From contig JAJZRK010000109.1 in the NCBI GenBank assembly GCA_021802745.1, positions 1 to 11,075 of the forward strand: a DNA stretch of 11,075 nt, in the 5' to 3' direction. The position numbers were made by a program, and so were the translations under genes. A model generated the notes under the pieces. The model did no database searches. It was not told the origin of the DNA and saw only the letters and a program-made list of their open reading frames with translations. How positions within the stretch are numbered: position 1 is the first letter of the stretch; every line of letters starts with the position of its first letter. The stretch is from a bacterium. GTDB lineage: Bacteria; Gemmatimonadota; Gemmatimonadetes; Gemmatimonadales; Gemmatimonadaceae. Below are positions 1 through 6,918 of the stretch, piece by piece.

Positions 1-929
1 TGAAGAAGCTGGAAGACGAGCTCGCGCAGGTGCGCGAGCTCGTTGCGTTGGACGACCCGGAGATGCGCGAAGTGGCACAGGCGGAGCAGGCGCGCCTGGA
101 GGCCGAGATCCCCCGGCTGGAAGAGGAGATCAAGCCGCTCCTCGTTCCTCCCGATCCGCTCGACGACCGCAACGCGATTGTCGAGATCCGCGCCGGCACC
201 GGCGGCGACGAGGCGGCGCTGTTTGCCGCCGACCTGTACCGCATGTACACCCGCTACATCGAACGGCACGGCGGCTGGAAGCTCGAGACGCTGTCGCTCT
301 CCGACGGCGGGCTCGGCGGCTACAAGGAAGCCGTCTTCAAGGTGTCCGGGGCCGGGGCATTCGGCGAACTGCGCCGCGAGGCGGGGGTGCACCGCGTGCA
401 GCGCGTGCCGGCCACCGAGGCGTCGGGGCGCATCCACACCTCGGCCGCGACGGTCGCCGTGCTGCCGGAAGCCGAGGACGTGGACGTCGCCATCGAGGAG
501 AAGGAACTGCGCATTGACGTGTATCGCGCCTCGGGCCCGGGGGGGCAGGGGGTCAACACCACCGACTCCGCCGTGCGCATCACGCACCTGCCCACCGGCC
601 TCGTGGTGACGCAGCAGGACCAGCGCTCGCAGATCCAGAACAAGGCGAAGGCCATGGAAGTGCTGCGCTCGCGATTGCTCGACCAGCGCATCGCGGAACA
701 GGAAGCGGAGCGCGCGCGCCTGCGCCGCAGCGCCGTGAGCACGGGCGACCGGTCGGCGAAGATCCGCACGTACAACTTTCCGCAGAGCCGCATCACGGAC
801 CATCGCATCAACTTCACCACGCACGACCTGCAGGGTGTGCTCGATGGCAAGCTGGGGGCGCTGACGGAAGCGCTGAGGAACGCCGATCTTGAGGAGCGGC
901 TCGCGAGCGGCGGGGAGTCACTCGCATGA
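1..929 (+). CDS. prfA: Peptide chain release factor 1 (RF1), 5'-truncated by the window edge
   Basis: RF1 recognises UAA and UAG in the ribosomal A site and triggers hydrolysis of peptidyl-tRNA. The reading frame is open from base 3 to the TGA at 927-929, giving 308 visible residues. By comparison with the roughly 360-residue E. coli protein, about 50-55 N-terminal residues lie before the window, so a GTG at base 30 is internal and not the start. The PAT tripeptide (408-416, in the context [15 protein letters not shown]) is the stop-codon-reading motif of RF1; RF2 has SPF instead. The catalytic GGQ is at 540-548, followed by [17 protein letters not shown]. The C-terminal part carries the usual [23 protein letters not shown] block. 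The stop overlaps the start of prmC by four bases (ATGA), which suggests translational coupling with the enzyme that methylates this GGQ. Nothing looks damaged in the visible part. Confidence 0.97.
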   Translation, partial: KKLEDELAQVRELVALDDPEMREVAQAEQARLEAEIPRLEEEIKPLLVPPDPLDDRNAIVEIRAGTGGDEAALFAADLYRMYTRYIERHGGWKLETLSLSDGGLGGYKEAVFKVSGAGAFGELRREAGVHRVQRVPATEASGRIHTSAATVAVLPEAEDVDVAIEEKELRIDVYRASGPGGQGVNTTDSAVRITHLPTGLVVTQQDQRSQIQNKAKAMEVLRSRLLDQRIAEQEAERARLRRSAVSTGDRSAKIRTYNFPQSRITDHRINFTTHDLQGVLDGKLGALTEALRNADLEERLASGGESLA

Positions 930-1882
930 CGGATGCGAAGGAAGGCGCGGGCAACCGGGACTCGGGGCCGTTCGTGAAGTCGCTGCGCGACGTCGAGCTG
1001 CCGGCCGACATCACGCCTGCCGCAGAGGGGACGATTGGCGAGATGCTCGATGCCCTCGCCGACGACCTGGGGCGCGCCAGCGGGATGCCGGCGCGCCAGG
1101 AAGCGCGCGACCTGATTGCGGCGGTGCTGGGCCTGCCGCGGTTCTGGCCGTCGGTGCACCGCGACGAGCCGCTGGCGCCAGCCGCCCTCGTGGCGCTCGC
1201 CGAGGCCGCCGAACGGCTCAAGCGCGGCATGCCGTTCCAGTACGCGGTGCGGCGCGCCGACTTCCGCCACCTGACGCTCTACGTGGACGAGCGCGTGCTG
1301 ATTCCGCGTCCCGAGACCGAACAGCTCGTGGAGCTCGTGCTCGCGGCGACGGCGGGTGCGGGAGTCATTGCCGACGTGGGCACCGGCTCGGGCGCCATCG
1401 CCCTCTCGCTCGCGGCCGAGGGGCGCTACGAGCGGATCATCGCCACCGACATTTCCAGCGATGCGCTGACGGTGGCGCGGCACAACCTGCGCGCGCTTCC
1501 TGCCGAGCGGCGGACGCTGCTCGATTACCGGGCCGGCAGCTGGTGCGCGCCGCTGGCCGGCGAAGTGCTGGGCGCGCTCGTGGCGAACCCGCCCTATATT
1601 GCTCCAGCCGAGGCGGGAGAACTGCCCGACCTGGTGCGCAATTGGGAGCCTTCCTTCGCCTTGTTCGCCGAGCGCGACGGCATGGCGGCGATCCGCGCGC
1701 TGGTGGCGGGAGCGGCCCCGGTGCTCGCGGCGCATGGCCTGTTCGCGCTGGAAGTGGACACGCGGCGTGCCGCCGACGCGGCGGCGCTGGTGGATGGCTC
1801 GGGCGCGTACGAGCAGGTGACCGTACACAAGGATCTTACCGGTCGCGAGCGGTTCGTCGTGGCCCGACGCAAGGAGACGTGA
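926..1882 (+). CDS. prmC: Release factor glutamine N5-methyltransferase PrmC (HemK family)
   Basis: PrmC uses S-adenosylmethionine to methylate the glutamine of the GGQ motif in RF1 and RF2, which is needed for efficient termination. The 318-residue product has a helical N-terminal domain (about residues 36-100), a Rossmann-fold methyltransferase domain with the SAM-binding motif DVGTGSG at residues 150-156, and the substrate-glutamine motif NPPY at residues 221-224 (1586-1597). The ATG at 926 is preferred because GGGGAG at 912-917 lies eight bases upstream and the start overlaps the prfA stop. This start gives about 35 extra residues before the usual PrmC N-terminus (which would begin near TIGEMLDAL). 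A shorter product starting further in is possible but has less support. The TGA overlaps the next ATG by one base (TGATG), so the gene sits inside a coupled run. Confidence 0.95.
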   Translation: MTDAKEGAGNRDSGPFVKSLRDVELPADITPAAEGTIGEMLDALADDLGRASGMPARQEARDLIAAVLGLPRFWPSVHRDEPLAPAALVALAEAAERLKRGMPFQYAVRRADFRHLTLYVDERVLIPRPETEQLVELVLAATAGAGVIADVGTGSGAIALSLAAEGRYERIIATDISSDALTVARHNLRALPAERRTLLDYRAGSWCAPLAGEVLGALVANPPYIAPAEAGELPDLVRNWEPSFALFAERDGMAAIRALVAGAAPVLAAHGLFALEVDTRRAADAAALVDGSGAYEQVTVHKDLTGRERFVVARRKET

Positions 1883-2235
1883 TGCTGAACGAGCGCGCCG
1901 TGGAACTGGGCCGCCTCATCGGGCAGAGTGACGAGTACAAGGCCGTGCGCCGGGCGAACGACGCGCTGGGCGGCGACGCCGATGCCGTGGCGCTCCTGCG
2001 GCGGATGGAACAGCTGCGGCAGGAGGCGTCGCACATGATGGACCGCGGCGAGCAGCCGACGGCGGAGATGGAACAGGAGCTCGAGCAGCTGCTCGGCCAG
2101 GTGCAGGTGAATCCGCTGTACCAGCGCATGATCGTGGCGCAGGAGAACTTCGACAAGATCATGATGCAGGTGAACCAGTGGATCCTCGAGGGGATCAAGA
2201 AGGGCGCGACCAGCGGCATCATCACGCTCGGGTGA
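1882..2235 (+). CDS. YlbF/YmcA (Com_YlbF) family protein, RicF-like
   Basis: The product is a small, 117-residue, largely helical acidic protein. The N-terminal part resembles YlbF-family helices (LGRLIGQSDEYKAVRRAND), and the C-terminal part has the family-typical NPLYQRMIVAQENFDKIM then VNQWILEGI pattern. In Bacillus, YlbF (RicF), YmcA (RicA) and YaaT (RicT) form a complex that acts with RNase Y in mRNA processing and affects competence, sporulation and biofilm formation. Whether this protein does the same is inference. It has no cysteine at all, so it cannot contribute ligands to the iron-sulfur clusters reported for the Bacillus complex. Translation should start at ATG 1882: AAGGAG at 1871-1876 lies five bases upstream, and the start overlaps the prmC stop. 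The GGTGA spanning its own stop codon (2231-2235) probably serves as the ribosome binding site of tmk. Confidence 0.82.
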   Translation: MLNERAVELGRLIGQSDEYKAVRRANDALGGDADAVALLRRMEQLRQEASHMMDRGEQPTAEMEQELEQLLGQVQVNPLYQRMIVAQENFDKIMMQVNQWILEGIKKGATSGIITLG

Positions 2236-2240
2236 CCCCG

Positions 2241-2891
2241 ATGCCCGGTCGGCTGGTGGTCTTCGAGGGCGGCGAGGGCGCCGGCAAGACGACGCAGCTG
2301 GAGCGTCTCGCCCTGCGGCTCGGGCGCCACGGGGCGCAGGTGCGCGCGCTGCGCGAGCCGGGCGGCACGCCGGTGGGTGACGAGATCCGGGCGTTGCTGC
2401 TGCGCCCCGGCGCACAGATTCCGCCGCGCACCGAGGCGCTGCTGTTCATGGCCTCGCGCGCCGCGCTGGTCGGCGAGCAGGTGCAGCCGGCGCTCGAGCG
2501 TGGCGAGATCGTGCTGCTCGACCGGTTCTTCCTGAGCACGTACGCCTACCAGGTGGGTGGGCGCGGACTCCCCGAGGGCGAAGTGCGCGACGCCAATGCC
2601 TTCGCGACGGGCGGACTCGTCCCCGATGTCACGCTCCTGCTCACGCTCCCGGTGGAGGTTGGACTCTCGCGCGCGGCGCAGCGCGGCGCCGCCGACCGGA
2701 TGGAGCAGGCGGAGCGTGCCTTCCATGACCGCGTCGAGGCCGCGTTCGGACGGTTTGCCGAACCGGCCTGGCAGGCCGCGCATCCCGAGTGCGGACCGAT
2801 TGTCACCGTCTCCGCCGACGGGTCGGTGGAGGCGGTCGAGGAGCGCGTCTGGCAGGCTGTTGCGCTTGCCTGTCCCGAGGTGCAGGGTTGA
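2241..2891 (+). CDS. tmk: Thymidylate kinase (dTMP kinase)
   Basis: Tmk phosphorylates dTMP to dTDP with ATP in the cytoplasm, an essential step of dTTP synthesis. The 216-residue product has the usual length. The P-loop GGEGAGKT is at residues 10-17, followed by TQLERLA. REPGGTPVGDEIR is the typical REPGGT motif. DRFFLSTYAYQ begins at residue 94 and matches the DR(F/Y/H)xxSxxAYQ thymidine-binding motif. The LID segment RAAQRGAADRME ends at residues 152-155 and carries arginines, while the P-loop has none, which is the arrangement of bacterial type II enzymes. ATG 2241 is chosen because the protein begins right at the first beta strand and GGTGA (2231-2235) lies five bases upstream. Earlier in-frame starts would run into the ylbF-like gene and add residues without homology. 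The gene follows the YlbF-like gene by five bases and ends 42 bases before the peptidase start. Confidence 0.95.
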   Translation: MPGRLVVFEGGEGAGKTTQLERLALRLGRHGAQVRALREPGGTPVGDEIRALLLRPGAQIPPRTEALLFMASRAALVGEQVQPALERGEIVLLDRFFLSTYAYQVGGRGLPEGEVRDANAFATGGLVPDVTLLLTLPVEVGLSRAAQRGAADRMEQAERAFHDRVEAAFGRFAEPAWQAAHPECGPIVTVSADGSVEAVEERVWQAVALACPEVQG

Positions 2892-2924
2892 TGCCCGCTG
2901 GAACCCGCCTCCCCTGGTTTGCGT

Positions 2925-2929
2925 AGGAA
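2925..2929 (+). promoter_or_regulatory. Ribosome binding site deciding the S41 peptidase start
   Basis: AGGAA lies four bases before GTG 2934. The alternative in-frame TTG at 2919 has only pyrimidine-rich sequence upstream and no recognisable ribosome binding site, so GTG 2934 is preferred. Confidence 0.55.
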
Positions 2930-2933
2930 TTCC

Positions 2934-4514
2934 GTGCGTCGCAACCGCCTCATCATCACCCTGCTCGTGCTTGCCGCCGGCGCCATCTCGGGCGGTTGGC
3001 TCGTGCAGCGCGCCTTGCGGCGTTCGGCGCGGCCGGATGTGGGCGGCGCTCGCCTTCTCGCCGCGGTGATGGAGCGTGTGCGCGACAGCTACGTGGACTC
3101 GCTGACGGTGGACGAACTGTGGCGCCGTGCGGCGATTGGGCTCGTGGACGAGCTCGGCGATCCCAACAGCACCTACCTGCCACCCGACCGGCTGAAGCGC
3201 CTCACCGAGGCCACCTCCGGGTTGTACAGCGGCGTGGGCATCCAGGCCGACCGGCGCGAAGGCTACGTGGTGGTGATGGCGGTGCGCCCGAACTCGCCCG
3301 CCGAGCACGCGGGGGTGCAGGCCGGTGACCGGCTGGTCGAGGTGGAAGGCCAGGCGATGCGCGGGTGGACCATCGAAGAGGCGCGCAACGCCATGCGCGG
3401 GGCGCCGGGCACACGCCTGCGACTTGCCGTGGAGCGGGGGAACGCGCGCATTCCGTTTGAACTCACGCGCGGCGAGATCCATGTGCCGTCCATCTCACGC
3501 GCCTTCGTGCTCGATGGCGGCGTGGGGTACGTGCTGCTCTCCACGTTCAGCGATTCGGCGCGCGAAGAACTGACGCGCACCGTGGACTCGCTGGGCGCCG
3601 CCGGCGCGCACTCGCTGATCCTCGACCTGCGCAACAACCCCGGCGGCCTGCTCAACCAGGGTGTCGCGATTGCCGATCTCTTCCTCGACAAGGGGCAGGA
3701 GATCGTCGAGGTGCGCGCGCGCGGCCAGAAGCGGCTGTCGGTCTACGTGGACAGCGCCGAGCAGCGGTGGCCGCGGCTCCCGATTGCCGTGGTGGTGAAC
3801 GCCGGCACGGCGAGCGCGGCCGAGATTGTTGCCGGCGCGCTGCAGGACCACGACCGCGCGCTCGTGCTGGGCCGCACGTCGTACGGCAAGGGCAGTGCGC
3901 AGAATGTCTTTGAACTCGAGGGCGGCGGCGGCCTCAAGCTGACGACGGCGCGCTGGTTCACCCCGTCGGGACGCAGCATCAGCCGTCCGTCGCGCCCCGA
4001 CGACGGCGCGCCGCGCGTGATCAACGACCGTCCGGAGCGCCCGGTCTTCAAGACCGACGCGGGGCGCAAGGTCTTTGGCGGCGGCGGCATCGCGCCGGAT
4101 CTGCTCGCCGGCGACTCGGTGCCGGCGCCCGCCGAGCGGGCGTTCGTGCTCGCGCTCGGTGCGGCGGCGCCGAAGTTCCGCGAGGCGCTCAAGGACTACG
4201 CCGCGGCCGAACTGCGGCGCGGCGCGATGCGCGACACGGCGTTCACGGTGACGCCGGCGCAGCGCGACGGTCTGTGGGCGATGGCCGTACGCGAGGGCGT
4301 GGACGTGCCCCGCGGACTGTACAACGATGCCACCGCCCTGGTGGACCGCCAGCTGGGTAATGAGTTGGCGCGCCAGGCATTCGGCCTGCCATACGCCGGG
4401 CGCCGGCTGGTGCGCAACGACAAGGTCGTGCAGCGGGCGGCGGCGCTGTTGCGGCGGGTGACGGAGCCTCGGCAACTGCTGGAGAAGATTCCGACGGATA
4501 CGACGCAGAAGTGA
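2934..4514 (+). CDS. S41 family C-terminal processing peptidase (CtpA/Tsp type) with PDZ domain
   Basis: This is a serine endopeptidase of the C-terminal processing (tail-specific) family, expected on the periplasmic side of the inner membrane. The 526-residue product starts with a basic stretch and a hydrophobic segment (about residues 6-26), which is a signal peptide or membrane anchor. A helical region (about 40-90) is followed by a PDZ domain (about 96-178; GVGIQADRREGYVVVMAV, then SPAEHAGVQAGDRLVEVEG). The catalytic core shows LRNNPGGLL, the nucleophile Ser294 in NAGTASAAEIVAGALQD, and the base Lys319 in SYGKGS. The Ser-Lys spacing of 25 matches the family. GGGGIAPD (residues 382-389) closes the core, and about 135 further residues of mostly helical sequence form a C-terminal extension. 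The gene may be transcribed with tmk. Its substrates are unknown; trimming of envelope proteins or lipoproteins is typical of the family. An in-frame TTG at 2919 would add five residues. Confidence 0.93.
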   Translation: MRRNRLIITLLVLAAGAISGGWLVQRALRRSARPDVGGARLLAAVMERVRDSYVDSLTVDELWRRAAIGLVDELGDPNSTYLPPDRLKRLTEATSGLYSGVGIQADRREGYVVVMAVRPNSPAEHAGVQAGDRLVEVEGQAMRGWTIEEARNAMRGAPGTRLRLAVERGNARIPFELTRGEIHVPSISRAFVLDGGVGYVLLSTFSDSAREELTRTVDSLGAAGAHSLILDLRNNPGGLLNQGVAIADLFLDKGQEIVEVRARGQKRLSVYVDSAEQRWPRLPIAVVVNAGTASAAEIVAGALQDHDRALVLGRTSYGKGSAQNVFELEGGGGLKLTTARWFTPSGRSISRPSRPDDGAPRVINDRPERPVFKTDAGRKVFGGGGIAPDLLAGDSVPAPAERAFVLALGAAAPKFREALKDYAAAELRRGAMRDTAFTVTPAQRDGLWAMAVREGVDVPRGLYNDATALVDRQLGNELARQAFGLPYAGRRLVRNDKVVQRAAALLRRVTEPRQLLEKIPTDTTQK

Positions 4515-4544
4515 GTGCGGTGTGGGAGTCGGGGCAGAACGATT

Positions 4545-4606
4545 GAGGATTGGGAATTCGGATTGCGATTCGGCATTGCGATTTCGGACGGCGATTGGCG
4601 ATGGGG
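4545..4606 (+). repeat. Intergenic repeat, left copy (GATTSGG-rich element)
   Basis: This 62-bp element lies 30 bases after the peptidase stop. It matches the reverse complement of 6857-6918 at 55 of 62 positions, with the first 19 bases identical (GAGGATTGGGAATTCGGAT). It is built from degenerate seven-base units such as GATTGGG, AATTCGG, GATTCGG and GATTGGC and ends in GATGGGG. The rest of the 245-base gap (4515-4759) shows no further gene. I see no recognisable ribosome binding site or convincing promoter in front of the kinase. Confidence 0.85.
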
Positions 4607-4759
4607 AGACGCGGTGACGCGAGAGTCGGCGGTGCGGCGTTAGGCGAGGCGCGCGCACGCGATCGGCTGTTGCGCGAACCGGATCGGCTTTACACGCGGT
4701 GACGTCGCCGCTTTCTTCCAAAGATCCGCGCTACCCGGTCGCCCTCCACTTCGCCGTCG

Positions 4760-6796
4760 ATGTCGTCAACCGCTGGTCCGGGCTCCCGTCTCACTGCGCA
4801 CCTTGCGCTCGCCGGCACCGCCGGCGTGGCGATTGCTGCATGCGCTGCGATGGGCTACGCCTTGGTGTCGCCGCTCGCGGGCATCGCCGCGATCTGGCCA
4901 GCCGCCGGCGTTCTGCTCGGGTGGCTGCTGCGCCGACCACGCCGCGACTGGCCCGCCATGCTACTCGGCGCGTTGATCGGGAATGCCATGGTGGACATGG
5001 CGATTGGGCTTTCCGGTCGGCTGGCGTTCGCGGGGTCGCTGGTCAACATCCTCGAATCCGGTCTGGCCGCGCTGGTGGTGCTGCGCGTGGGCGGCCAGCC
5101 CGTTGAGTTGCGCTCGCTCCGCCAGGTCGGCGCGCTGGTGGTGGGTGGCGCCTGCCTGAGCAATGGGGTGACTGCCCTGATTGGCGCGCTCGTGCTGGGC
5201 CATGGCCCCTCCAGCGAGTACTGGCGCGACTGGTTGATCTGGTGGGCGGGTGACGGCCTGGGCATGCTCGCCTTCGCGCCGTTGGTGTTGACGGTCGCGC
5301 CATTGCTCCGTGTGCGCCCGACCGTCCGGTGGGGTGAGCTGCTCGAAGCGGCCGTCACGCTGGCCGCCATCGGCGCGTTCACATGGATGCTGAGCTCCTC
5401 GCACTCTCGCGTCACGGGCGCCGAGAACAGCCTGCGCTACGCGGTCTTCCCGCTGCTCATTTGGGCGGCACTGCGCCATGGACCGTGGGCCGCTGCCGGT
5501 GGTATCGCGCTCGTGGCCTGCATTACCATGGCGGACATCGCCACGATGCAGATCGCGCCCGGCTCGTTGCCGCCGTCGCGGGTGGAGTTCATTGTCCATC
5601 TCTATGTCTTCGTCGCGCTCGCGAGCGTCTCGGCTCTGGTGCCGGCGGCGGTCATGGAGGAGCGGAGATCGGCCATGGCGCGTCTCGCCGCGAGCGTCGA
5701 GCGCTTTCGGCATCTCGCCGAGCACATCCATGAGGCCTTCGTCGAGATCCACGTGTCGCCGCTGCGCATTGCGTATGTCTCCCCGGCGTGGGCGGACCTC
5801 TGGGGACGTCCTCTCGACGCGGGTTATGACCCGAACGTGTGGATGGACGCCACGCATCCGGACGATCGGTCGCTGCTGCGAGCCAGCCTCTACATTGTCG
5901 GCGCCGGCGAGGACGACACGCTTGTCTTTCGCATTCACCGTCCTGACGCGACCACGCGGTGGATTCGGGGGCGCCTATATGCCGTGCGCGACGCCGCGGG
6001 CCCGGTATCGCGTGCGACGGGCGTCTTTGAGGATGTCACGGAGCAGCGGCTGGCGGGAGAGCGCACCCGCCAGACACAGAAGATGGAGGCGCTCGGCCGG
6101 CTGGCCGGCGGGGTCGCCCATGACTTCAACAACATGCTCACCGTCATCGACACATCCGCCGAGATGCTCGGAGAGGCGTTGCCGACCACCCATGACGCCC
6201 GCCTCGACCTCGATGCGCTGCAGCGTGCCGCCGCCAGCGCGCGGTCGCTCACGGCGCAGCTGCTCGCGTTCAGCCGTTCGGAACCCATCGAGCCGCGTCC
6301 GGTGGCCCTGCACGCCGTCATCGCGTCGACGTCGCCCATTCTCTCGCGACTCGTCGGCGATCGCATCCGCATTGAACGCCGGCTGGCGGCGCCCCGCGAC
6401 ACCGTGCTCGCCGATCGGCAGCAGGTCGAGCAGGTGCTCGTCAACCTCGCGGTGAATGCGGGCGATGCGATGCCCGCAGGCGGCACGCTGACCATCGCCA
6501 CGCGACTCACCGAGGTCACCGAGCGACGCAACCGCGGCGATCCCAGCCCAACGCGTACGGAGTACGTCTGCCTCTCCGTGCGCGACAGCGGGCACGGCAT
6601 GTCGGCCGAGACGCGCGCGCGCGCGTTCGAGCCGTTCTTTACCACGAAGGAGCAGGGGAAGGGCACGGGGCTCGGACTCGCTACCGTCTTTTCCATCGCC
6701 AAGCAGTACGGTGGGTTCGTGACGATCGAGAGCGAGGAAGGGGCAGGCACCAGCGTGGACGTGTACCTGCCGGCACTCTATCCAAACACGCAATAA
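4760..6796 (+). CDS. Membrane sensor histidine kinase, MASE1-PAS-HisKA-HATPase_c
   Basis: The 678-residue protein is a signal-transducing kinase. Residues about 10-300 form a multi-pass membrane region with roughly eight hydrophobic segments. Its IWPAAGVLLGWLL and YWRDWLIWWAGDGLGMLAFAPL are typical of the MASE1 sensor domain, whose ligand is generally unknown. A PAS domain follows (about 314-430, ending GVFEDVTEQR). The dimerisation box GGVAHDFNNMLT holds the phospho-accepting His454. The ATPase domain shows the N box LVNLAVNAGDAM (Asn566), G1 DSGHGM (609-614), FEPFFTTK and G2 GKGTGLGLATV. The protein ends just after the ATPase domain, so there is no attached receiver, and no response regulator is encoded in the window. 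ATG 4760 is the first available start after an in-frame stop at 4700-4702. No clear ribosome binding site precedes it. It is flanked by the inverted intergenic repeats. Confidence 0.93.
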   Translation: MSSTAGPGSRLTAHLALAGTAGVAIAACAAMGYALVSPLAGIAAIWPAAGVLLGWLLRRPRRDWPAMLLGALIGNAMVDMAIGLSGRLAFAGSLVNILESGLAALVVLRVGGQPVELRSLRQVGALVVGGACLSNGVTALIGALVLGHGPSSEYWRDWLIWWAGDGLGMLAFAPLVLTVAPLLRVRPTVRWGELLEAAVTLAAIGAFTWMLSSSHSRVTGAENSLRYAVFPLLIWAALRHGPWAAAGGIALVACITMADIATMQIAPGSLPPSRVEFIVHLYVFVALASVSALVPAAVMEERRSAMARLAASVERFRHLAEHIHEAFVEIHVSPLRIAYVSPAWADLWGRPLDAGYDPNVWMDATHPDDRSLLRASLYIVGAGEDDTLVFRIHRPDATTRWIRGRLYAVRDAAGPVSRATGVFEDVTEQRLAGERTRQTQKMEALGRLAGGVAHDFNNMLTVIDTSAEMLGEALPTTHDARLDLDALQRAAASARSLTAQLLAFSRSEPIEPRPVALHAVIASTSPILSRLVGDRIRIERRLAAPRDTVLADRQQVEQVLVNLAVNAGDAMPAGGTLTIATRLTEVTERRNRGDPSPTRTEYVCLSVRDSGHGMSAETRARAFEPFFTTKEQGKGTGLGLATVFSIAKQYGGFVTIESEEGAGTSVDVYLPALYPNTQ

Positions 6797-6832
6797 CGCC
6801 GCGCGTCGCCGCAGGGTCGAGCGGAAGCGAGA

Positions 6833-6858
6833 GGCGCCGCGACCACCGTCGCGGCGCC
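6833..6858. terminator. Hairpin between convergent operons, possible bidirectional terminator
   Basis: GGCGCCGCGAC (6833-6843) and GTCGCGGCGCC (6848-6858) form a perfect 11-bp stem with a CACC loop. It lies 36 bases after the kinase stop and about 60 bases after the acylase stop on the other strand. Neither side has a run of T, so a classical intrinsic terminator is not proven. Position between converging genes is the main argument. Confidence 0.5.
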
Positions 6859-6918
6859 CCATCGCCCATCGCCATCCGGAGTCGCAGTCCCGAATCGCGA
6901 TCCGAATTCCCAATCCTC
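6857..6918 (-). repeat. Intergenic repeat, right copy (inverted relative to 4545-4606)
   Basis: Read on the minus strand, this copy begins at the last base of the acylase stop codon and runs GAGGATTGGGAATTCGGAT and onward. It agrees with the left copy at 55 of 62 positions; most differences are T/C. It ends in the tandem seven-base units GGCGATG, GGCGATG and runs straight into the 11-bp-stem hairpin. Relative to the upstream gene, both copies have the same orientation: each follows a stop codon. Confidence 0.85.

Noticed and set aside
320..1828. Long minus-strand open frame (about 500 residues) across prfA and prmC
   Set aside because: It is antisense to two clear genes. The product is arginine- and histidine-rich low-complexity sequence, as expected from GC-rich shadow frames.
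2919..2933. TTG 2919 as start of the S41 peptidase
   Set aside because: It has no ribosome binding site, whereas GTG 2934 has AGGAA four bases upstream. The difference is five residues.
1836..3482. Minus-strand open frame of 548 residues across the YlbF-like gene, tmk and the peptidase
   Set aside because: It is antisense to three recognised genes and shows no domain pattern.
3495..4721. Minus-strand open frame of 408 residues under the peptidase 3' half
   Set aside because: It is the complement of a conserved protease core. It continues into the repeat only because that stretch lacks stops in this frame.
4545..6918. Kinase plus flanking inverted repeats as an insertion sequence or transposon
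   Set aside because: No transposase is present, no target-site duplication is visible, and the repeats lie at gene ends, which fits a 3'-end repeat family better.
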